A DNA stretch of 64,000 nt from an uncultured Granulosicoccus sp. (GTDB lineage: Bacteria > Pseudomonadota > Gammaproteobacteria > Granulosicoccales > Granulosicoccaceae). The notes below the pieces were generated by a model. The model did not search any database. It saw only the letters and a list, made by a program, of their open reading frames with translations, and was not told where the DNA came from. The position numbers were made by a program, and so were the translations under genes. Each line of letters begins with the position of its first letter. The first letter of the stretch is position 1. Shown piece by piece: positions 8,216-19,321 of the stretch. The stretch covers positions 124,001 through 188,000 of the forward strand of contig CANLNQ010000008.1 of NCBI GenBank assembly GCA_947492525.1. The letters run 5' to 3'.

Positions 8216-9553
8216 ATGGCAAGAGAATTTTTTGGTACCGACGGTATTCGTGGTCGTGTCGGGCAGTATCCGATGACGGCGCAAACCGTCATGAAGCTGG
8301 GTTGGGCAGCCGGCAAGGTGTTGGCGTCCAAAGGCAACCGCGAAGTCCTGATCGGCAAGGATACCCGCATATCGGGCTATCTCTTCGAGTCGGCGCTGGA
8401 AGCGGGTCTGGCTTCAGCCGGTATCAACAGCCGTATGCTGGGGCCCATGCCGACTCCGGCGGTAGCCTACCTGACCAGTACCTTCAGGGCGGCGGCTGGT
8501 ATCGTGATCAGTGCGTCTCACAACCCCTTTTACGACAATGGTCTGAAGTTCTTCTCCACGGAAGGCACAAAGCTGCCGGATGAGCTGGAGCTCGAGATCG
8601 AGGCGATGATGAAGGAGGAGATGACGACGGTCGATTCCAAGGATCTGGGGCGCGCGCGACGTGTCGAAGATGCGTCCGGGCGCTACATCGAATTCTGCAA
8701 GAGCACGTTTCCATCGTCATTGCGTCTCGATGGCATGAAGATCGTGGTGGATACTGCCAACGGTGCCGCCTATCACATCGCTCGCGAAGTGTTCGACGAG
8801 CTGGGTGCCGATGTCATATCCGTGGGCGCAGATCCCAATGGCATGAACATCAACAAGGAGTGTGGCGCCACCGCGCCGGACAATCTTCGGGCGCACGTGC
8901 TGCTCGAACGTGCGGACGTCGGTATAGCGCTCGATGGTGATGGTGATCGCCTGATCATGGTGGATCACCGAGGAGACATCGTCGATGGTGACGAGATTCT
9001 GTATGTGCTGGCGAAGGCTCGGCACAAGGCCGGCACGCTCAAGGGCGGTGTTGCCGGAACCCTGATGACCAATCTGGCTCTGGAGCATGCTTTCGAGGCC
9101 CTGGATATTCCCTTTGCCCGCGCAGGGGTGGGTGATCGATTCGTGATGGAATTGCTGCGTGAGCGCGGATGGGAGCTTGGTGGAGAAAATTCGGGTCACA
9201 TCATCTGCCTGGACAGGGTAACGACTGGTGATGCCATCGTGGCCGCACTGGCGGTACTGGCCGTCATGCGGTCCACGGGCGAGACGCTGGAAGGTTTGCG
9301 CTCGGACATGAAACTGTACCCTCAGGTGTTGCTCAATGTTCCGGTCGCCAAGAAGGTCAATCTGGATGATAACGAAGTGATACAGGCAGCTGTCAGGCAG
9401 GCTGAACTGGATCTGGACGGCAAGGGTCGTGTCCTGCTCAGGCCGTCCGGTACCGAGCCGCTGGTGCGAGTCATGGTTGAGGGCAAGGTGGCGAACGAGG
9501 TGCAGGAGATCTGCCAGCGAGTAGCCAATGTGGTTGGTGACGCGCTGGACTAA
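8216..9553 (+). CDS. glmM: Phosphoglucosamine mutase GlmM
   Basis: Interconverts glucosamine-6-phosphate and glucosamine-1-phosphate on the way to UDP-GlcNAc for peptidoglycan and lipopolysaccharide. The 445-residue protein starts [16 protein letters not shown]. It has the phosphoserine loop [12 protein letters not shown] with catalytic Ser101, the metal-binding [11 protein letters not shown], the sugar-recognition loop GGENSGH, and the phosphate-binding [14 protein letters not shown] near the end. An ATG two codons earlier (8210) is possible; AGGA lies 9 nt before 8216 and only 3 nt before 8210. It begins about 24 nt after folP, so the two are probably one operon. Confidence 0.96.
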   Translation: MAREFFGTDGIRGRVGQYPMTAQTVMKLGWAAGKVLASKGNREVLIGKDTRISGYLFESALEAGLASAGINSRMLGPMPTPAVAYLTSTFRAAAGIVISASHNPFYDNGLKFFSTEGTKLPDELELEIEAMMKEEMTTVDSKDLGRARRVEDASGRYIEFCKSTFPSSLRLDGMKIVVDTANGAAYHIAREVFDELGADVISVGADPNGMNINKECGATAPDNLRAHVLLERADVGIALDGDGDRLIMVDHRGDIVDGDEILYVLAKARHKAGTLKGGVAGTLMTNLALEHAFEALDIPFARAGVGDRFVMELLRERGWELGGENSGHIICLDRVTTGDAIVAALAVLAVMRSTGETLEGLRSDMKLYPQVLLNVPVAKKVNLDDNEVIQAAVRQAELDLDGKGRVLLRPSGTEPLVRVMVEGKVANEVQEICQRVANVVGDALD

Positions 9554-9604
9554 ACGCTGCCGAGAGGGTATGATTCTGCGGTTAACTCATAGGGGTAGTT
9601 TGTC

Positions 9605-10384
9605 TTGGCCAATCGCCAGCCACTCATAGCAGGGAACTGGAAGCTCAACGGCACGCGAGAGTCGGTAGTCGAGCTTGCCAGTGCCATAGCCAGCGGTGCA
9701 GAAGGTCTGTCGACGGAAGTGCTCGTCTGTCCGGTCTCTGTGCATCTATCCGATGTGCTTGCTGTCGTCGGCAAGTCCCCTGTGCGTCTGGGGGCGCAGA
9801 ACTGCGCTGAGGCGGAGTCTGGTGCCTACACCGGAGAGGTGTCCGCCACGATGCTGAAGGAATTTGCGTGTGAGTACGTGATCGTCGGTCATTCCGAGCG
9901 ACGCTCTCTGTATCACGAGACCAGTGAGCAGGTTGCGCAGAAGTGTCTGACGGTGCAGAAAGCCGGCATGACACCGATTCTCTGCGTTGGCGAGACTCTG
10001 GAGGAGCGTGAGGCAGAGCAGGTTGAAGCCGTCATTGCTGCTCAGCTTGATGCTGTGCTGAAGGTTGGCAATGTGGAAGCGTTCCGCCAGATGGTTGTGG
10101 CCTACGAACCAGTCTGGGCGATCGGTACCGGCAAGACTGCCTCGCCGGAAGAGGCGCAAGCTGTGCACGCTCTCATTCGTGAGAAAATTTCATCGCTGGA
10201 TCCGGAAATCGGTAGTTCATTGCGCATCCTCTACGGTGGAAGCATGAAGGCCGAGAATGCGGCCAGTCTTCTTGGTCAGGCAGATATCGATGGTGGACTC
10301 ATTGGTGGTGCTGCGCTGGACGCAACGTCCTTTCTGGCCATATGTGAGGCAGCAGCCTCTACAGTCGAAAAATCTGCCTCCTGA
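9605..10384 (+). CDS. tpiA: Triosephosphate isomerase
   Basis: Glycolytic and gluconeogenic enzyme interconverting dihydroxyacetone phosphate and glyceraldehyde-3-phosphate. The 259-residue frame has GNWKLNG with the catalytic Lys, VIVGHSERR with the electrophilic His, VVAYEPVWAIGTGKTA with the base Glu, and the phosphate-gripping ILYGGSM and GGLIGGAALD loops. Start is TTG with GGGGT upstream. It lies 51 bp after glmM and 29 bp before secG, the usual order in this lineage. Confidence 0.97.
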   Translation: MANRQPLIAGNWKLNGTRESVVELASAIASGAEGLSTEVLVCPVSVHLSDVLAVVGKSPVRLGAQNCAEAESGAYTGEVSATMLKEFACEYVIVGHSERRSLYHETSEQVAQKCLTVQKAGMTPILCVGETLEEREAEQVEAVIAAQLDAVLKVGNVEAFRQMVVAYEPVWAIGTGKTASPEEAQAVHALIREKISSLDPEIGSSLRILYGGSMKAENAASLLGQADIDGGLIGGAALDATSFLAICEAAASTVEKSAS

Positions 10385-10413
10385 GGCAGTATCCAAGAGA
10401 TATCTGATCAAGT

Positions 10414-10830
10414 ATGCAATCCCTGGCGTTAGTAATTCACGTGATTCTGGCTGTTGGTGTCATCGGCCTCGTCCTCATTCAGCATGGCAAGGGTGCTGAT
10501 GCAGGTGCGGCATTCGGTAGCGGCGCGTCCGCGACGGTATTCGGTGCCCGTGGCTCGGCTTCTTTCCTGACTCGTGCCACGACCATTCTCGTTGCCCTGT
10601 TCTTTGCCACCAGCATCTTTCTGTTCTATCTTGCTGCCCATCGCGATGGCTCGGTAAGGTCGGTGACGGATGTGCCCGGACTTGTAGAAGAGGCGCCGGC
10701 TGTTTCCACGGATCTGCCGGGTGGTGTCCAGGATGATGCGCCGGCTGCAGTATCAGACCTGCCGGGCGATGCCGCTGAAGGGGCTGAAGCTGCAGGTACT
10801 GAATCCGATTTGCCAAAAGCTGCTGAGTAG
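10414..10830 (+). CDS. secG: Preprotein translocase subunit SecG
   Basis: Small subunit of the SecYEG inner-membrane export channel. Two transmembrane helices are visible (about residues 3-22 and 51-71) around the conserved loop LIQHGKGADAGAAFGSGASATVFGARGSASFLTR. The 138-residue length exceeds the common ~110 because of a Pro/Ala/Asp-rich cytoplasmic or periplasmic tail that repeats a DLPG-like motif (DVPG, DLPG, DLPG, DLPK). The tail is acidic and probably disordered. The gene precedes tRNA-Leu and the nuo operon, a common arrangement. Confidence 0.93.
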   Translation: MQSLALVIHVILAVGVIGLVLIQHGKGADAGAAFGSGASATVFGARGSASFLTRATTILVALFFATSIFLFYLAAHRDGSVRSVTDVPGLVEEAPAVSTDLPGGVQDDAPAAVSDLPGDAAEGAEAAGTESDLPKAAE

Positions 10831-10840
10831 TACCACTTTT

Positions 10841-10866
10841 CCGAAGATATGCGTTATCATCTTCGG
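10841..10866 (+). terminator. Hairpin between secG and tRNA-Leu
   Basis: CCGAAGAT (10841-10848) pairs perfectly with ATCTTCGG (10859-10866) around a 10-nt loop, right after the secG stop codon. No T-run follows on the plus strand, so it may be a weak terminator, a processing signal for the tRNA, or an mRNA 3'-end protector. Confidence 0.4.
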
Positions 10867-10893
10867 CTGGCCTTACAGGCCTATTTCCCTTAT

Positions 10894-10978
10894 GCCGTCA
10901 TGGTGGAATTGGTAGACACGCTATCTTGAGGGGGTAGTGGCGCAAGCTGTCCCGGTTCGAGTCCGGGTGACGGCACCA
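10894..10978 (+). tRNA. tRNA-Leu (anticodon GAG)
   Basis: An 85-nt class II tRNA. Acceptor stem GCCGTCA pairs with TGACGGC, the CCA end is encoded, and the T-arm is CCCGG-TTCGAGT-CCGGG. The anticodon stem CTATC/GGTAG encloses the loop TTGAGGG, giving anticodon GAG (codons CUC/CUU), and a short variable arm (TGGCGCAAGCT region) is present. Location between secG and nuoA is widely conserved in Gammaproteobacteria. Confidence 0.96.
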
Positions 10979-11183
10979 TAGGGGATCTTTGGCAGATTCG
11001 ATCTGGCAGGTAAACAAATTCAATCCTGTCTGGATGCCAAAGTGGTTGGATATCTGCGATAATCAAGCCGTTGTATCTACCGCGTTGTGTCATTTTCGTC
11101 AGGCGCGACGCTCACGGTTATTTCGGTTTCAAGCCACATAAAGCCAGGCGATCGCTCTCCAGCGTTTGCGTGCGGGGTCCACG

Positions 11184-11540
11184 GTGCTAGCCAACTATTT
11201 TCCGGTTTTGCTGTTCATTCTCATCGGTCTTGGACTGGGCATCGCATTGCTCACAGCCGGTCGGCTCGTCGGACCTTCCAATCCGGGTAAGGACAAGAAC
11301 TCTCCGTACGAATGCGGTTTTGAAGCATTCGAAGATGCGCGAATGAAGTTCGACGTTCGTTACTATCTGGTGGCCATCCTCTTCATCATTTTCGATCTGG
11401 AAATCGCCTTCCTGATCCCGTGGGCCATCTCGCTCGATGCCATTTCGGGTGCCGCGTTTGCTGCCATGGGTATCTTTCTCTTCATTCTGGTGATCGGTTT
11501 CATCTACGAATGGAAGAAAGGCGCACTCGAGTGGGAATAG
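11184..11540 (+). CDS. nuoA: NADH-quinone oxidoreductase subunit A
   Basis: Membrane subunit of complex I. The 118-residue protein has three transmembrane helices and the family landmarks [43 protein letters not shown], including the conserved Cys-containing loop and the acidic pair in the second helix. The GTG at 11184 ([15 protein letters not shown]) was taken as start because relatives begin this way; a TTG six codons upstream is possible. It opens the 14-gene nuo operon, about 200 bp after tRNA-Leu, with no clear promoter recognised there. Confidence 0.94.
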   Translation: MLANYFPVLLFILIGLGLGIALLTAGRLVGPSNPGKDKNSPYECGFEAFEDARMKFDVRYYLVAILFIIFDLEIAFLIPWAISLDAISGAAFAAMGIFLFILVIGFIYEWKKGALEWE

Positions 11541-11544
11541 CATC

Positions 11545-12021
11545 ATGGGTATAGAAGGTGTACTTGAGGAAGGGTTTGTCACCACTTCCGCCGACAAGTT
11601 GATCAACTGGGCTCGAACCGGATCGATGTGGCCGATGTCTTTCGGACTGGCCTGTTGTGCGGTCGAGATGATGCATGCAGGCGCTGCTCGCTACGATCTA
11701 GACCGTTTCGGCATCATCTTTCGACCCAGTCCGCGACAGTCCGATGTGATGATCGTCGCCGGTACGCTGGTGAACAAGATGGCTCCTGCACTGCGCAAGG
11801 TCTATGACCAGATGCCGGATCCCAAATGGGTCATCTCGATGGGAAGCTGTGCCAATGGTGGCGGTTATTACCATTACTCCTACGCGGTGGTCCGTGGGTG
11901 TGATCGTATCGTACCGGTAGATGTGTACGTGCCCGGGTGTCCGCCGACAGCCGAGGCGCTTCTCTACGGCATTCTGCAGTTGCAGAACAAGATTCGTACA
12001 ACCAACACAATCGCACGCTGA
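11545..12021 (+). CDS. nuoB: NADH-quinone oxidoreductase subunit B
   Basis: Carries the terminal iron-sulfur cluster N2 that passes electrons to quinone. The four cluster ligands are visible as Cys37-Cys38 (LACCAVEMM), Cys102 (MGSCANGGG) and Cys132 (VPGCPPTAE). At 158 residues it has normal length for the subunit. Start lies 4 nt after nuoA, indicating tight coupling. Confidence 0.97.
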   Translation: MGIEGVLEEGFVTTSADKLINWARTGSMWPMSFGLACCAVEMMHAGAARYDLDRFGIIFRPSPRQSDVMIVAGTLVNKMAPALRKVYDQMPDPKWVISMGSCANGGGYYHYSYAVVRGCDRIVPVDVYVPGCPPTAEALLYGILQLQNKIRTTNTIAR

Positions 12022-12026
12022 TCATC

Positions 12027-12746
12027 ATGGCAACTCGAGAACAGGACATGCTGGAAGCGCTGCGCTCGGCATTTCCCGATAACGCCAGCATCCAGCAATC
12101 GCTCGATCTGATTGTCATGGACGTGGCTCCTGCCGATCTCATCGCCGTGGCCACAGAATTGCGCGACAACGACACCCTGGCGTTCAGTCAGTTGAGTGAT
12201 CTGGCCGGCGTGGACTACGCCACCTACGGGCATGATGAATGGGCCACCGACACCGAGAACAATGCCAGTTTCAGCCGCGCGGTAAATGCGGCGTCTACCG
12301 GAAGCCTGACCTTCAATACAGGTCTGGAACTTCCTGCCAGTGACCGGCCTCGATTTCTTGTGGCCTATCATCTGTTATCCCTCGATCACAATATGCGTCT
12401 GCGGTTGCGCTGTGCAGCGGCCGACGATGCGATGCCGGTGATACCTTCCGTGATTGCCATTTGGAACAACGCGAACTGGTATGAGCGTGAGGCCTTCGAC
12501 CTGTTCGGTATCCTGTTCGACGGCCACCCCGATCTTCGTCGCATCCTGACTGACTACGGCTTCACGGGGCATCCGTTCCGCAAGGACTTCCCGTTGATCG
12601 GCAACGTCGAGATGCGCTACGACTCGGTCAAGGAGCGCGTAGTCTACGAACCGGTCAGTATCGAGCCCCGAGTGCTGGTGCCGCGGGTCATTCGCGAAGA
12701 CTCGCGTTACGTTGCTGGTGAAACCCCGAAAAAAGACGATGCCTGA
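12027..12746 (+). CDS. nuoC: NADH-quinone oxidoreductase subunit C
   Basis: Peripheral-arm subunit of the quinone module (30-kDa family). The 239-residue protein carries the family signature [40 protein letters not shown] near its C-terminus. The ATG at 12027 starts 5 nt after nuoB; the same frame is open further upstream but overlaps nuoB. In this organism nuoC and nuoD are separate genes, unlike the fused nuoCD of E. coli; their ends overlap by 8 bp. Confidence 0.96.
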   Translation: MATREQDMLEALRSAFPDNASIQQSLDLIVMDVAPADLIAVATELRDNDTLAFSQLSDLAGVDYATYGHDEWATDTENNASFSRAVNAASTGSLTFNTGLELPASDRPRFLVAYHLLSLDHNMRLRLRCAAADDAMPVIPSVIAIWNNANWYEREAFDLFGILFDGHPDLRRILTDYGFTGHPFRKDFPLIGNVEMRYDSVKERVVYEPVSIEPRVLVPRVIREDSRYVAGETPKKDDA

Positions 12747-13992
12747 GATACGCAACTACACGCTGAACTTCGGCCCTCAGCATCCGGCAGCCCACGGCGT
12801 TCTTCGCCTGGTGCTGGAAATGGATGGTGAGGTGGTGGAACGCGCCGACCCGCATATCGGCCTCCTGCACCGCGGAACCGAAAAGCTGGCTGAGTCGAAG
12901 CCTTACAACCAGAGCATCGGCTACATGGATCGTCTGGACTATGTGTCCATGATGTGCAATGAGCACGGCTATGTGCTGGCCATCGAAAAACTGCTGGGTG
13001 TGGAAGTGCCGCTGCGTGCGCAGTACATCCGCGTCATGTTCGACGAAATCACCCGAATTCTGAATCACCTGATGTGGCTGGGCGCTCATGGCCTGGATAT
13101 CGGAGCCATGACGGTTTTCCTCTACTGCTTCCGCGAACGTGAAGATCTCATGGATTGTTATGAGGCGGTATCGGGTGCGCGCATGCACGCCACTTACTAC
13201 CGACCCGGCGGCGTGGCGCGTGATCTGCCCGACCGCATGCCACAGTATGAGGCTTCCCGCTTCACCAGCAAATCGGCTGCGGCCAAGCTGAACGAGACAC
13301 GTCAGGGAAGCATGCTGGATTTCATCGATGATTTTACCCAGCGGTTCCCGAAGTATGTCGATGAGTACGAGACTCTGCTGACGGATAACCGTATCTGGAA
13401 GCAGCGTACCGTGGGTATCGGCGTGGTCACGCCAGAGCGCGCCTTGCAGTTGGGTTTCACGGGACCGATGCTGCGTGGATCGAATGTCGAGTGGGATCTG
13501 CGCAAGAAGCAGCCTTACGAAGTGTACGACCAGTTGGACTTCGATATCCCGGTTGGTACCAACGGCGACAGCTATGATCGCTATCTGGTTCGTGTGGAAG
13601 AGATGAGGCAGAGCAATCGCATCATCAAGCAATGCGTTGACTGGCTGCGAGTCAATCCAGGTCCCGTGCTGACCGAGGACCACAAGATCGCACCACCCCG
13701 GCGCGGCGACATGAAGGGTGACATGGAATCTCTTATCCATCACTTCAAGTTGTTCACCGAAGGATTCTGCCTGCCGGAAGGGGAAGCCTATGCGGCAGTC
13801 GAGCACCCGAAAGGGGAGTTTGGCTGTTTTCTGATTTCGGATGGCGCCAACAAGCCGTATCGCCTGAAAGTGAGAGCGCCAGGGTTCACTCATCTGGCGT
13901 CGCTCGATGAGATGGCCCGTGGGCATATGCTGTCGGATGTCGTCGCTCTCATCGGTACCCAGGATATCGTTTTCGGTGAGATCGATCGCTAG
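12739..13992 (+). CDS. nuoD: NADH-quinone oxidoreductase subunit D
   Basis: The 49-kDa-type subunit that, with NuoB, forms the quinone-reducing site. The 417-residue protein begins [23 protein letters not shown], whose GPQHPAAHG loop shapes the quinone site. It continues with [15 protein letters not shown] and ends [41 protein letters not shown], the standard C-terminus. The ATG at 12739 overlaps the end of nuoC by 8 bp. Confidence 0.97.
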   Translation: MPEIRNYTLNFGPQHPAAHGVLRLVLEMDGEVVERADPHIGLLHRGTEKLAESKPYNQSIGYMDRLDYVSMMCNEHGYVLAIEKLLGVEVPLRAQYIRVMFDEITRILNHLMWLGAHGLDIGAMTVFLYCFREREDLMDCYEAVSGARMHATYYRPGGVARDLPDRMPQYEASRFTSKSAAAKLNETRQGSMLDFIDDFTQRFPKYVDEYETLLTDNRIWKQRTVGIGVVTPERALQLGFTGPMLRGSNVEWDLRKKQPYEVYDQLDFDIPVGTNGDSYDRYLVRVEEMRQSNRIIKQCVDWLRVNPGPVLTEDHKIAPPRRGDMKGDMESLIHHFKLFTEGFCLPEGEAYAAVEHPKGEFGCFLISDGANKPYRLKVRAPGFTHLASLDEMARGHMLSDVVALIGTQDIVFGEIDR

Positions 13993-14013
13993 CGTGTTTG
14001 CCGGAGAAAATTC

Positions 14014-14535
14014 ATGAGTTCTGTACCTGCCGACGTCCAGCTGCCCGACCCCGAGACGGTGTTGAACGAGCATTCGATTCAGGAAATCGATGAGTGGCTG
14101 ACGCGTTATCCGGAAGAGCGCAAGCAAAGTGCCGTACTGGCCGCGCTCAGCATTGCCCAGCATCAGAATCAGGGTTGGCTGTCGACCGAGCTGATGGATG
14201 CGGTCGCCGCCAAGCTCGACATGCCGCCCATCGCGGTCTACGAGGTGGCGAGCTTCTATTCCATGTTCGAGACGAAACCTGTCGGCCGACACTGTGTTGC
14301 CATCTGCACCAACATCAGTTGCATGTTGATGGGCTCTGACAACATCGTCGAGCATGTGCAGGACAAGTACGGCATCAAGCTGGGTGAATCCACCGAAGAT
14401 GGTCGCATCTATCTGAAGGTTGAGGAAGAGTGTCTGGCTGCCTGTGCTGGCGGACCCATGATGCAGGTAGACCATGTCTATCACACCCAGCTCACGCCGC
14501 AGAAGGTGGACGAGATTCTCGATGCGCTTGACTGA
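14014..14535 (+). CDS. nuoE: NADH-quinone oxidoreductase subunit E
   Basis: The 24-kDa-type subunit of the NADH dehydrogenase module, holding 2Fe-2S cluster N1a. Cluster ligands are seen as CTNISC (C-x4-C) and CLAAC (C-x3-C) in the thioredoxin-like C-terminal half; the N-terminal half is helical. The gene is 173 codons long, with GGAG 8 nt before its ATG and a short gap to nuoD. Confidence 0.96.
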   Translation: MSSVPADVQLPDPETVLNEHSIQEIDEWLTRYPEERKQSAVLAALSIAQHQNQGWLSTELMDAVAAKLDMPPIAVYEVASFYSMFETKPVGRHCVAICTNISCMLMGSDNIVEHVQDKYGIKLGESTEDGRIYLKVEEECLAACAGGPMMQVDHVYHTQLTPQKVDEILDALD

Positions 14536-14568
14536 TACCCTCGACGAATAGGAGAACGGGAGAACTCG

Positions 14569-15894
14569 ATGAACGACCGAAAGATACCTGAGTCCCTGGC
14601 GCCGATGAACCAGGTCTGCTACACGACCCTGCAATTCGACGAACCCTGGACCTACGAAAACTACCTGAAGATAGGTGGCTACAAGGCATGGCAGAAGATT
14701 CTCGATGAGAAGCTTTCTCCTGACGATGTCGTGCAGATAGTCAAGGACTCAGGCTTGCGTGGTCGTGGCGGTGCCGGGTTCCCCACCGGACTGAAATGGA
14801 GCTTCATGCCGAAGAATGGTGGCCAGAGCTATTTCGTCATCAACTCCGATGAATCCGAACCGGGTACCTGCAAGGATCGTGATCTCATCCGGTTCAATCC
14901 GCATGCCCTGGTAGAAGGCATGCTGATCGGCAGCTACGCCATACGTGCCTCTGTCAGCTACAACTACATGCGTGGCGAGTTCATGGATGAGGTCTACCGG
15001 AACTTCATGCAGGCCATCAAGGATGCGTATGCCAATGGTTGGGCAGGCAAGGACATCAAGGGTTCAGGCATCGATATCGAAGTGATCGGCACGCTAGGGG
15101 CAGGTGCCTATATCTGTGGCGAGGAGACTGCATTGCTCGAATCATTGGAGGGCAAGAAGGGCCAGCCACGATTCAAGCCACCGTTTCCTGCAGGCTTCGG
15201 TCTTTACGGACGTCCGACAACCATCAACAACACCGAATCGGTTGCCAGTGTTCCTGCCATCATTCGCAATGGCGCCGAATGGTTCAAGAACATGGGAATC
15301 GAGACCGCCGGTGGACAGAAATGTTTTTCTGTATCCGGTCACGTGGCGCAGCCGGGTAACTTCGAGATAAATCTTGGAACACCGTTCGCCACCCTGCTCG
15401 AACTGAGCGGTGGCATGAAAGACGGTATTCCCTTGAAAGCCGCCATTCCCGGTGGGTCATCGGTGCCGGTTGTTCCTGCCGAGCTCATGATGAAGACCAA
15501 TATGGACTACGATTCGATCTCCAAGGTCAGTGGGTCCATGCTGGGTTCCGGTGCAGTGATCGTGATGAATGAAACCACCGACATGGTGATGGCGTTACGG
15601 CGAATCTCGCGTTTCTACTACTCCGAGAGCTGTGGACAATGCACGCCTTGCCGTGAAGGAACGGGTTGGTTGTATCGCATGCTGACCCGTATCGTTGAAG
15701 GCAAGGGCATGCCGGAAGATATCGAAAAACTCGAGGACGTGGCAGGCAAGATTGCGGGACGCACCATCTGCGCCCTGGGCGATGCCGCCGCCATGCCCGT
15801 GCAGAGCTTCGTGAAGCATTATCGTCACGAGTTCGAGTATTACATCCAGAACGGACGCAGCCTGGTGTCCGAGAAGCTGGGCGCAGTTGCTTGA
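14569..15894 (+). CDS. nuoF: NADH-quinone oxidoreductase subunit F
   Basis: The 51-kDa-type subunit that binds NADH and FMN. The 441-residue protein has the nucleotide-binding GLRGRGGAGFPTGLKW, the FMN-site NSDESEPGTCKDRD, and the 4Fe-4S motif ESCGQCTPCREGTGW followed by the fourth Cys in GRTICALGDAAA (cluster N3). Start ATG lies 33 nt after nuoE, with GGAGAACGGGAG upstream. Confidence 0.97.
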   Translation: MNDRKIPESLAPMNQVCYTTLQFDEPWTYENYLKIGGYKAWQKILDEKLSPDDVVQIVKDSGLRGRGGAGFPTGLKWSFMPKNGGQSYFVINSDESEPGTCKDRDLIRFNPHALVEGMLIGSYAIRASVSYNYMRGEFMDEVYRNFMQAIKDAYANGWAGKDIKGSGIDIEVIGTLGAGAYICGEETALLESLEGKKGQPRFKPPFPAGFGLYGRPTTINNTESVASVPAIIRNGAEWFKNMGIETAGGQKCFSVSGHVAQPGNFEINLGTPFATLLELSGGMKDGIPLKAAIPGGSSVPVVPAELMMKTNMDYDSISKVSGSMLGSGAVIVMNETTDMVMALRRISRFYYSESCGQCTPCREGTGWLYRMLTRIVEGKGMPEDIEKLEDVAGKIAGRTICALGDAAAMPVQSFVKHYRHEFEYYIQNGRSLVSEKLGAVA

Positions 15895-15938
15895 TCTGAT
15901 TGATCCAGGCCCCGTGTTATCCCGACGAAACAGCGTAA

Positions 15939-18290
15939 ATGAGTGACGACACAATTCAGATAACCGTTGACGGAACACCGTTGACGGCGAAACGCGGTCA
16001 GATGCTGATCGAGGTAACCGATGCCGCCGGTATTGATGTGCCGCGATTCTGTTATCACAAGAAGCTTTCGATTGCGGCCAACTGTCGCATGTGCCTGGTG
16101 GAAGTGGAAAAAGCCCCCAAACCATTGCCGGCCTGCGCCACACCCTGCATGCCTGACATGGTGGTGCATACCGACTCCAAGGTTGCGCGCGATGCCCAGA
16201 AGGGCACGATGGAGTTCCTGCTGATCAACCATCCGCTGGATTGCCCCATCTGCGATCAGGGCGGTGAGTGCGAATTGCAGGATGTTGCCATGGGCTATGG
16301 TAACGGCGCTTCTCAGTACACCGAAGGCAAGCGAGTGGTCTTCGACAAGTACATCGGGCCTCTGATTGCCACCGAGATGACGCGCTGCATTCACTGTACA
16401 AGGTGTGTGAGATTCGGTGAAGAGATTGCCGGTATCCGTGAGTTGGGTGCCACAGGGCGCGGCGAGAACGTGCGAATCGGCACGTACATTGAAAAGTCGG
16501 TGGTGTCCGAAGTGTCCGGCAATGTCATCGATATCTGTCCGGTCGGTGCGCTGACTGCGCGGCCTTCACGCTTCACGGCGCGTGCCTGGGAACTGTCCCA
16601 GCAGCCTGGCGTGTCGCCTCATGATTCGGTGGGCTCCAATATCTTCATTCATATGGACGGGAGCACAGTCAACCGGGTCGTACCTCGAGACAACGAGTCC
16701 ATCAATGAAGTCTGGATTGCCGATCGTGATCGGTTCAGTTATCAGGGGCTGAGCAGCAGCGATCGACTTGGCACTCCCATGGTTCGTGTCGATGGCGAAT
16801 TGCAGCCCACTGACTGGTCAACTGCGTTGGCGGCTGCGGCATCGAAACTCAAATCCGGTACTCTGGGGGTACTGACCTCAGCGAGCAACACACTCGAAGA
16901 ACTGTATCTGTCGCAGAAGCTGGGCAGGGCACTGGGCAGCAACAATATCGATCACAGACTGGGTCAGACGGATTTCAGCGCCCAGGATGCCGCACCGGTC
17001 ATGCCCTGGTTGGGCATGGGGTTCAACGACCTGGAAACGCTGGATGCCGCCTTGCTGATCGGTTCGAACATCCGCAAGGATCAACCGATCGCGGCGTTGC
17101 GTCTGCGCAAGTCAGCCATCAAGGGAGCGGCAATCAGCTTCATCAATCCGCGCGGTTTCCCACTGCATTTCGACGCAGCAGAGATTATCACCACGCGTTT
17201 CGATCGGATGGTCACAGAGTTGTATGCGGTTGCAAAGGCGGCGGGTGCCGATCTGTCAGCCATGCAGGATGCGCCAGATGTCGATACCGATGAGCGCCAT
17301 GAACGGATAGCCGAGAGTCTGAAGCAGGGTGAACGGGCTGCGGTTTTTCTGGGCAATCTGTCCGTCCAGCATCCCGATTATTCTCGATTGCAGTTCCTGG
17401 CGAACGCCCTTGCCAGGACCACGGGTGCCACGCTCGCCATGCTGCCTGAGCGTGCCAACACAGCAGGTGCCTGGCTGGCTGGCGCGGTTCCTCATCGCGA
17501 AGCTGGTGGAGTGGCCATTCAGGGGGGCAATGCGGGTATGGATGCAGGTCAGTTGCTTGATGCTCCATTGCAATCCTACTTGCTGGTGGGTATCGAGCCC
17601 GAGCTGGATGCTGCGAATCCGGCTCTGGCGATGAAGACCCTGCAAGCCAGCAGTGGTGTGGTGGCCATCTCCGCCTTCCTGTCCGAGGGCCTGAAGCAGG
17701 TCGCTGATGTCGTGTTGCCAGCGGCTGCATTTACCGAAACCTTCGGCACGTATGTCAATGCCACCGGCAATTGGCAGAGCAGTCGTGGTGTGACCAATCC
17801 GCCCGGCGATGCTCGACCTGCCTGGAAGATCTTTCGGGTGCTGGCGTCGGAATTGGAACTCGAGGGTTTCGAGTACAACAGTCCTGAAGAAATCACGCGC
17901 GAGTTGCAATCCCGCTGCGGCGGGATACAGTTGGGCAATCTGACGGAATTTGCAACGGTGCCCGGGTTTGCGGCAGCACGTGATGCGCAACTGCTCAGGG
18001 CCGGTGAGACACCCATCTACGCAACCGACCCGGTTGTCAGACGGTCGCAACCACTGCAGAAATCGATGGACGGCAAGCAGGCCATGGCCAGCATGGCAGC
18101 ATCGGTGGCACGAGAGCTGTCGCTCAGCGAAGGCGACAATGCCAGTGTCAGACAAAACGGCTTGGTCGTGACGCTCCCCGTCAGGATTGACGACAATGTG
18201 CCGGACGGATGCGTCTGGGTACCAACCGGACTGCCCGAGACCGCCGCACTGGGCGAACTCTTCGGCACTATCGAGGTGAGTAAAGCCTGA
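15939..18290 (+). CDS. nuoG: NADH-quinone oxidoreductase subunit G
   Basis: The 75-kDa-type subunit with most of the iron-sulfur wire. The N-terminal 2Fe-2S ferredoxin domain has [21 protein letters not shown] and CATPC. Next come the His-Cys3 cluster segment [17 protein letters not shown] and the 4Fe-4S set [12 protein letters not shown] with [10 protein letters not shown]. The remaining ~550 residues are a molybdopterin-oxidoreductase-like domain that lacks cofactor function in complex I. At 783 residues the size is normal. Its TGA overlaps the nuoH ATG by one base. Confidence 0.96.
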   Translation: MSDDTIQITVDGTPLTAKRGQMLIEVTDAAGIDVPRFCYHKKLSIAANCRMCLVEVEKAPKPLPACATPCMPDMVVHTDSKVARDAQKGTMEFLLINHPLDCPICDQGGECELQDVAMGYGNGASQYTEGKRVVFDKYIGPLIATEMTRCIHCTRCVRFGEEIAGIRELGATGRGENVRIGTYIEKSVVSEVSGNVIDICPVGALTARPSRFTARAWELSQQPGVSPHDSVGSNIFIHMDGSTVNRVVPRDNESINEVWIADRDRFSYQGLSSSDRLGTPMVRVDGELQPTDWSTALAAAASKLKSGTLGVLTSASNTLEELYLSQKLGRALGSNNIDHRLGQTDFSAQDAAPVMPWLGMGFNDLETLDAALLIGSNIRKDQPIAALRLRKSAIKGAAISFINPRGFPLHFDAAEIITTRFDRMVTELYAVAKAAGADLSAMQDAPDVDTDERHERIAESLKQGERAAVFLGNLSVQHPDYSRLQFLANALARTTGATLAMLPERANTAGAWLAGAVPHREAGGVAIQGGNAGMDAGQLLDAPLQSYLLVGIEPELDAANPALAMKTLQASSGVVAISAFLSEGLKQVADVVLPAAAFTETFGTYVNATGNWQSSRGVTNPPGDARPAWKIFRVLASELELEGFEYNSPEEITRELQSRCGGIQLGNLTEFATVPGFAAARDAQLLRAGETPIYATDPVVRRSQPLQKSMDGKQAMASMAASVARELSLSEGDNASVRQNGLVVTLPVRIDDNVPDGCVWVPTGLPETAALGELFGTIEVSKA

Positions 18291-19306
18291 TGGATGCACT
18301 GATACTCACAGTATGGTCGCTGGTCAAGATCGTGTTGGTGCTGGTGCCGCTGATCCTCTGCGTAGCCTACCTGACGCTCGCCGAGCGCAAGGTCATCGGC
18401 TCCATGCAGGTGCGTGTCGGTCCCAACCGGGTCGGATTCAAGGGCTTGGGACAACCGTTTGCCGATGTCTTCAAGCTGCTGTGCAAGGAAATCATCATTC
18501 CGACCAATGCATCGCGCTTTCTTTTTCTGACGGCCCCGATACTGTCACTGGCGCCGGCTCTGGCCGCATGGGCAGTCATTCCGTTTGCCGATGGCTGGCA
18601 GATTGCCGATATCAATGCCGGTCTCATCTATGTGCTGGCGATGACCTCTCTGGGCGTATACGGCGTCATACTGGCCGGCTGGGCATCCAATTCCAAGTAC
18701 GCCTTTCTGGGCGCGATGCGATCGGCAGCCCAGATCGTTGCCTACGAGATAGCCATGGGATTCGCGCTCGTCGGTGTACTGATGATGGCGGGTAGTCTGA
18801 ACCTGGGTGACATCGTTCGCGCACAGTCCGGTGGATTCTTCAGCTGGTATCTGTTTCCACTGTTCCCTCTGGCCATCGTCTATTTCATTTCGGGGGTAGC
18901 CGAGACCAACCGGGCGCCATTCGACGTCGCAGAAGGTGAGTCGGAAATCGTTGCCGGCTTCCATGTGGATTATTCCGGGTTCGGTTTCGCACTGTTCTTC
19001 CTGGCCGAATACGCCAACATGATCATGATTGCCGCGCTGACCGCCATTCTGTTTCTGGGCGGCTGGATGTCGCCAATCGATGGTTGGGGCGATGGCATTC
19101 ACTGGTTCCTGATCAAGACCGCAGCGCTGCTGTTTGTCTTCCTGTGGTTGCGCGCCACCTTTCCCAGGTATCGCTATGATCAGATCATGCGCCTGGGTTG
19201 GAAGGTCTTCATTCCCGTTACCATCGTGTGGATTGCAGTGATCGGCTTTGCCATCTACTTCGAAGTGGGTCCGTGGTTCGGTACCGTGCGTTCCGGCGGT
19301 CTATAG
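18290..19306 (+). CDS. nuoH: NADH-quinone oxidoreductase subunit H
   Basis: Membrane subunit linking the quinone cavity to the proton-pumping arm. The 338-residue protein shows about eight transmembrane helices and the family signatures [20 protein letters not shown] and [26 protein letters not shown], whose acidic residues lie on the proton-quinone coupling path, plus [20 protein letters not shown] near the C-terminus. The start overlaps the nuoG stop codon by one base (TGATG). Confidence 0.97.
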   Translation: MDALILTVWSLVKIVLVLVPLILCVAYLTLAERKVIGSMQVRVGPNRVGFKGLGQPFADVFKLLCKEIIIPTNASRFLFLTAPILSLAPALAAWAVIPFADGWQIADINAGLIYVLAMTSLGVYGVILAGWASNSKYAFLGAMRSAAQIVAYEIAMGFALVGVLMMAGSLNLGDIVRAQSGGFFSWYLFPLFPLAIVYFISGVAETNRAPFDVAEGESEIVAGFHVDYSGFGFALFFLAEYANMIMIAALTAILFLGGWMSPIDGWGDGIHWFLIKTAALLFVFLWLRATFPRYRYDQIMRLGWKVFIPVTIVWIAVIGFAIYFEVGPWFGTVRSGGL

Positions 19307-19321
19307 AGGCGAGCAGCAGAC

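Noticed and set aside
12688-14634. A 648-codon open frame on the minus strand
   Set aside because: It lies antisense to nuoD and nuoE, has no recognisable domain, and reflects codon bias of the real genes.
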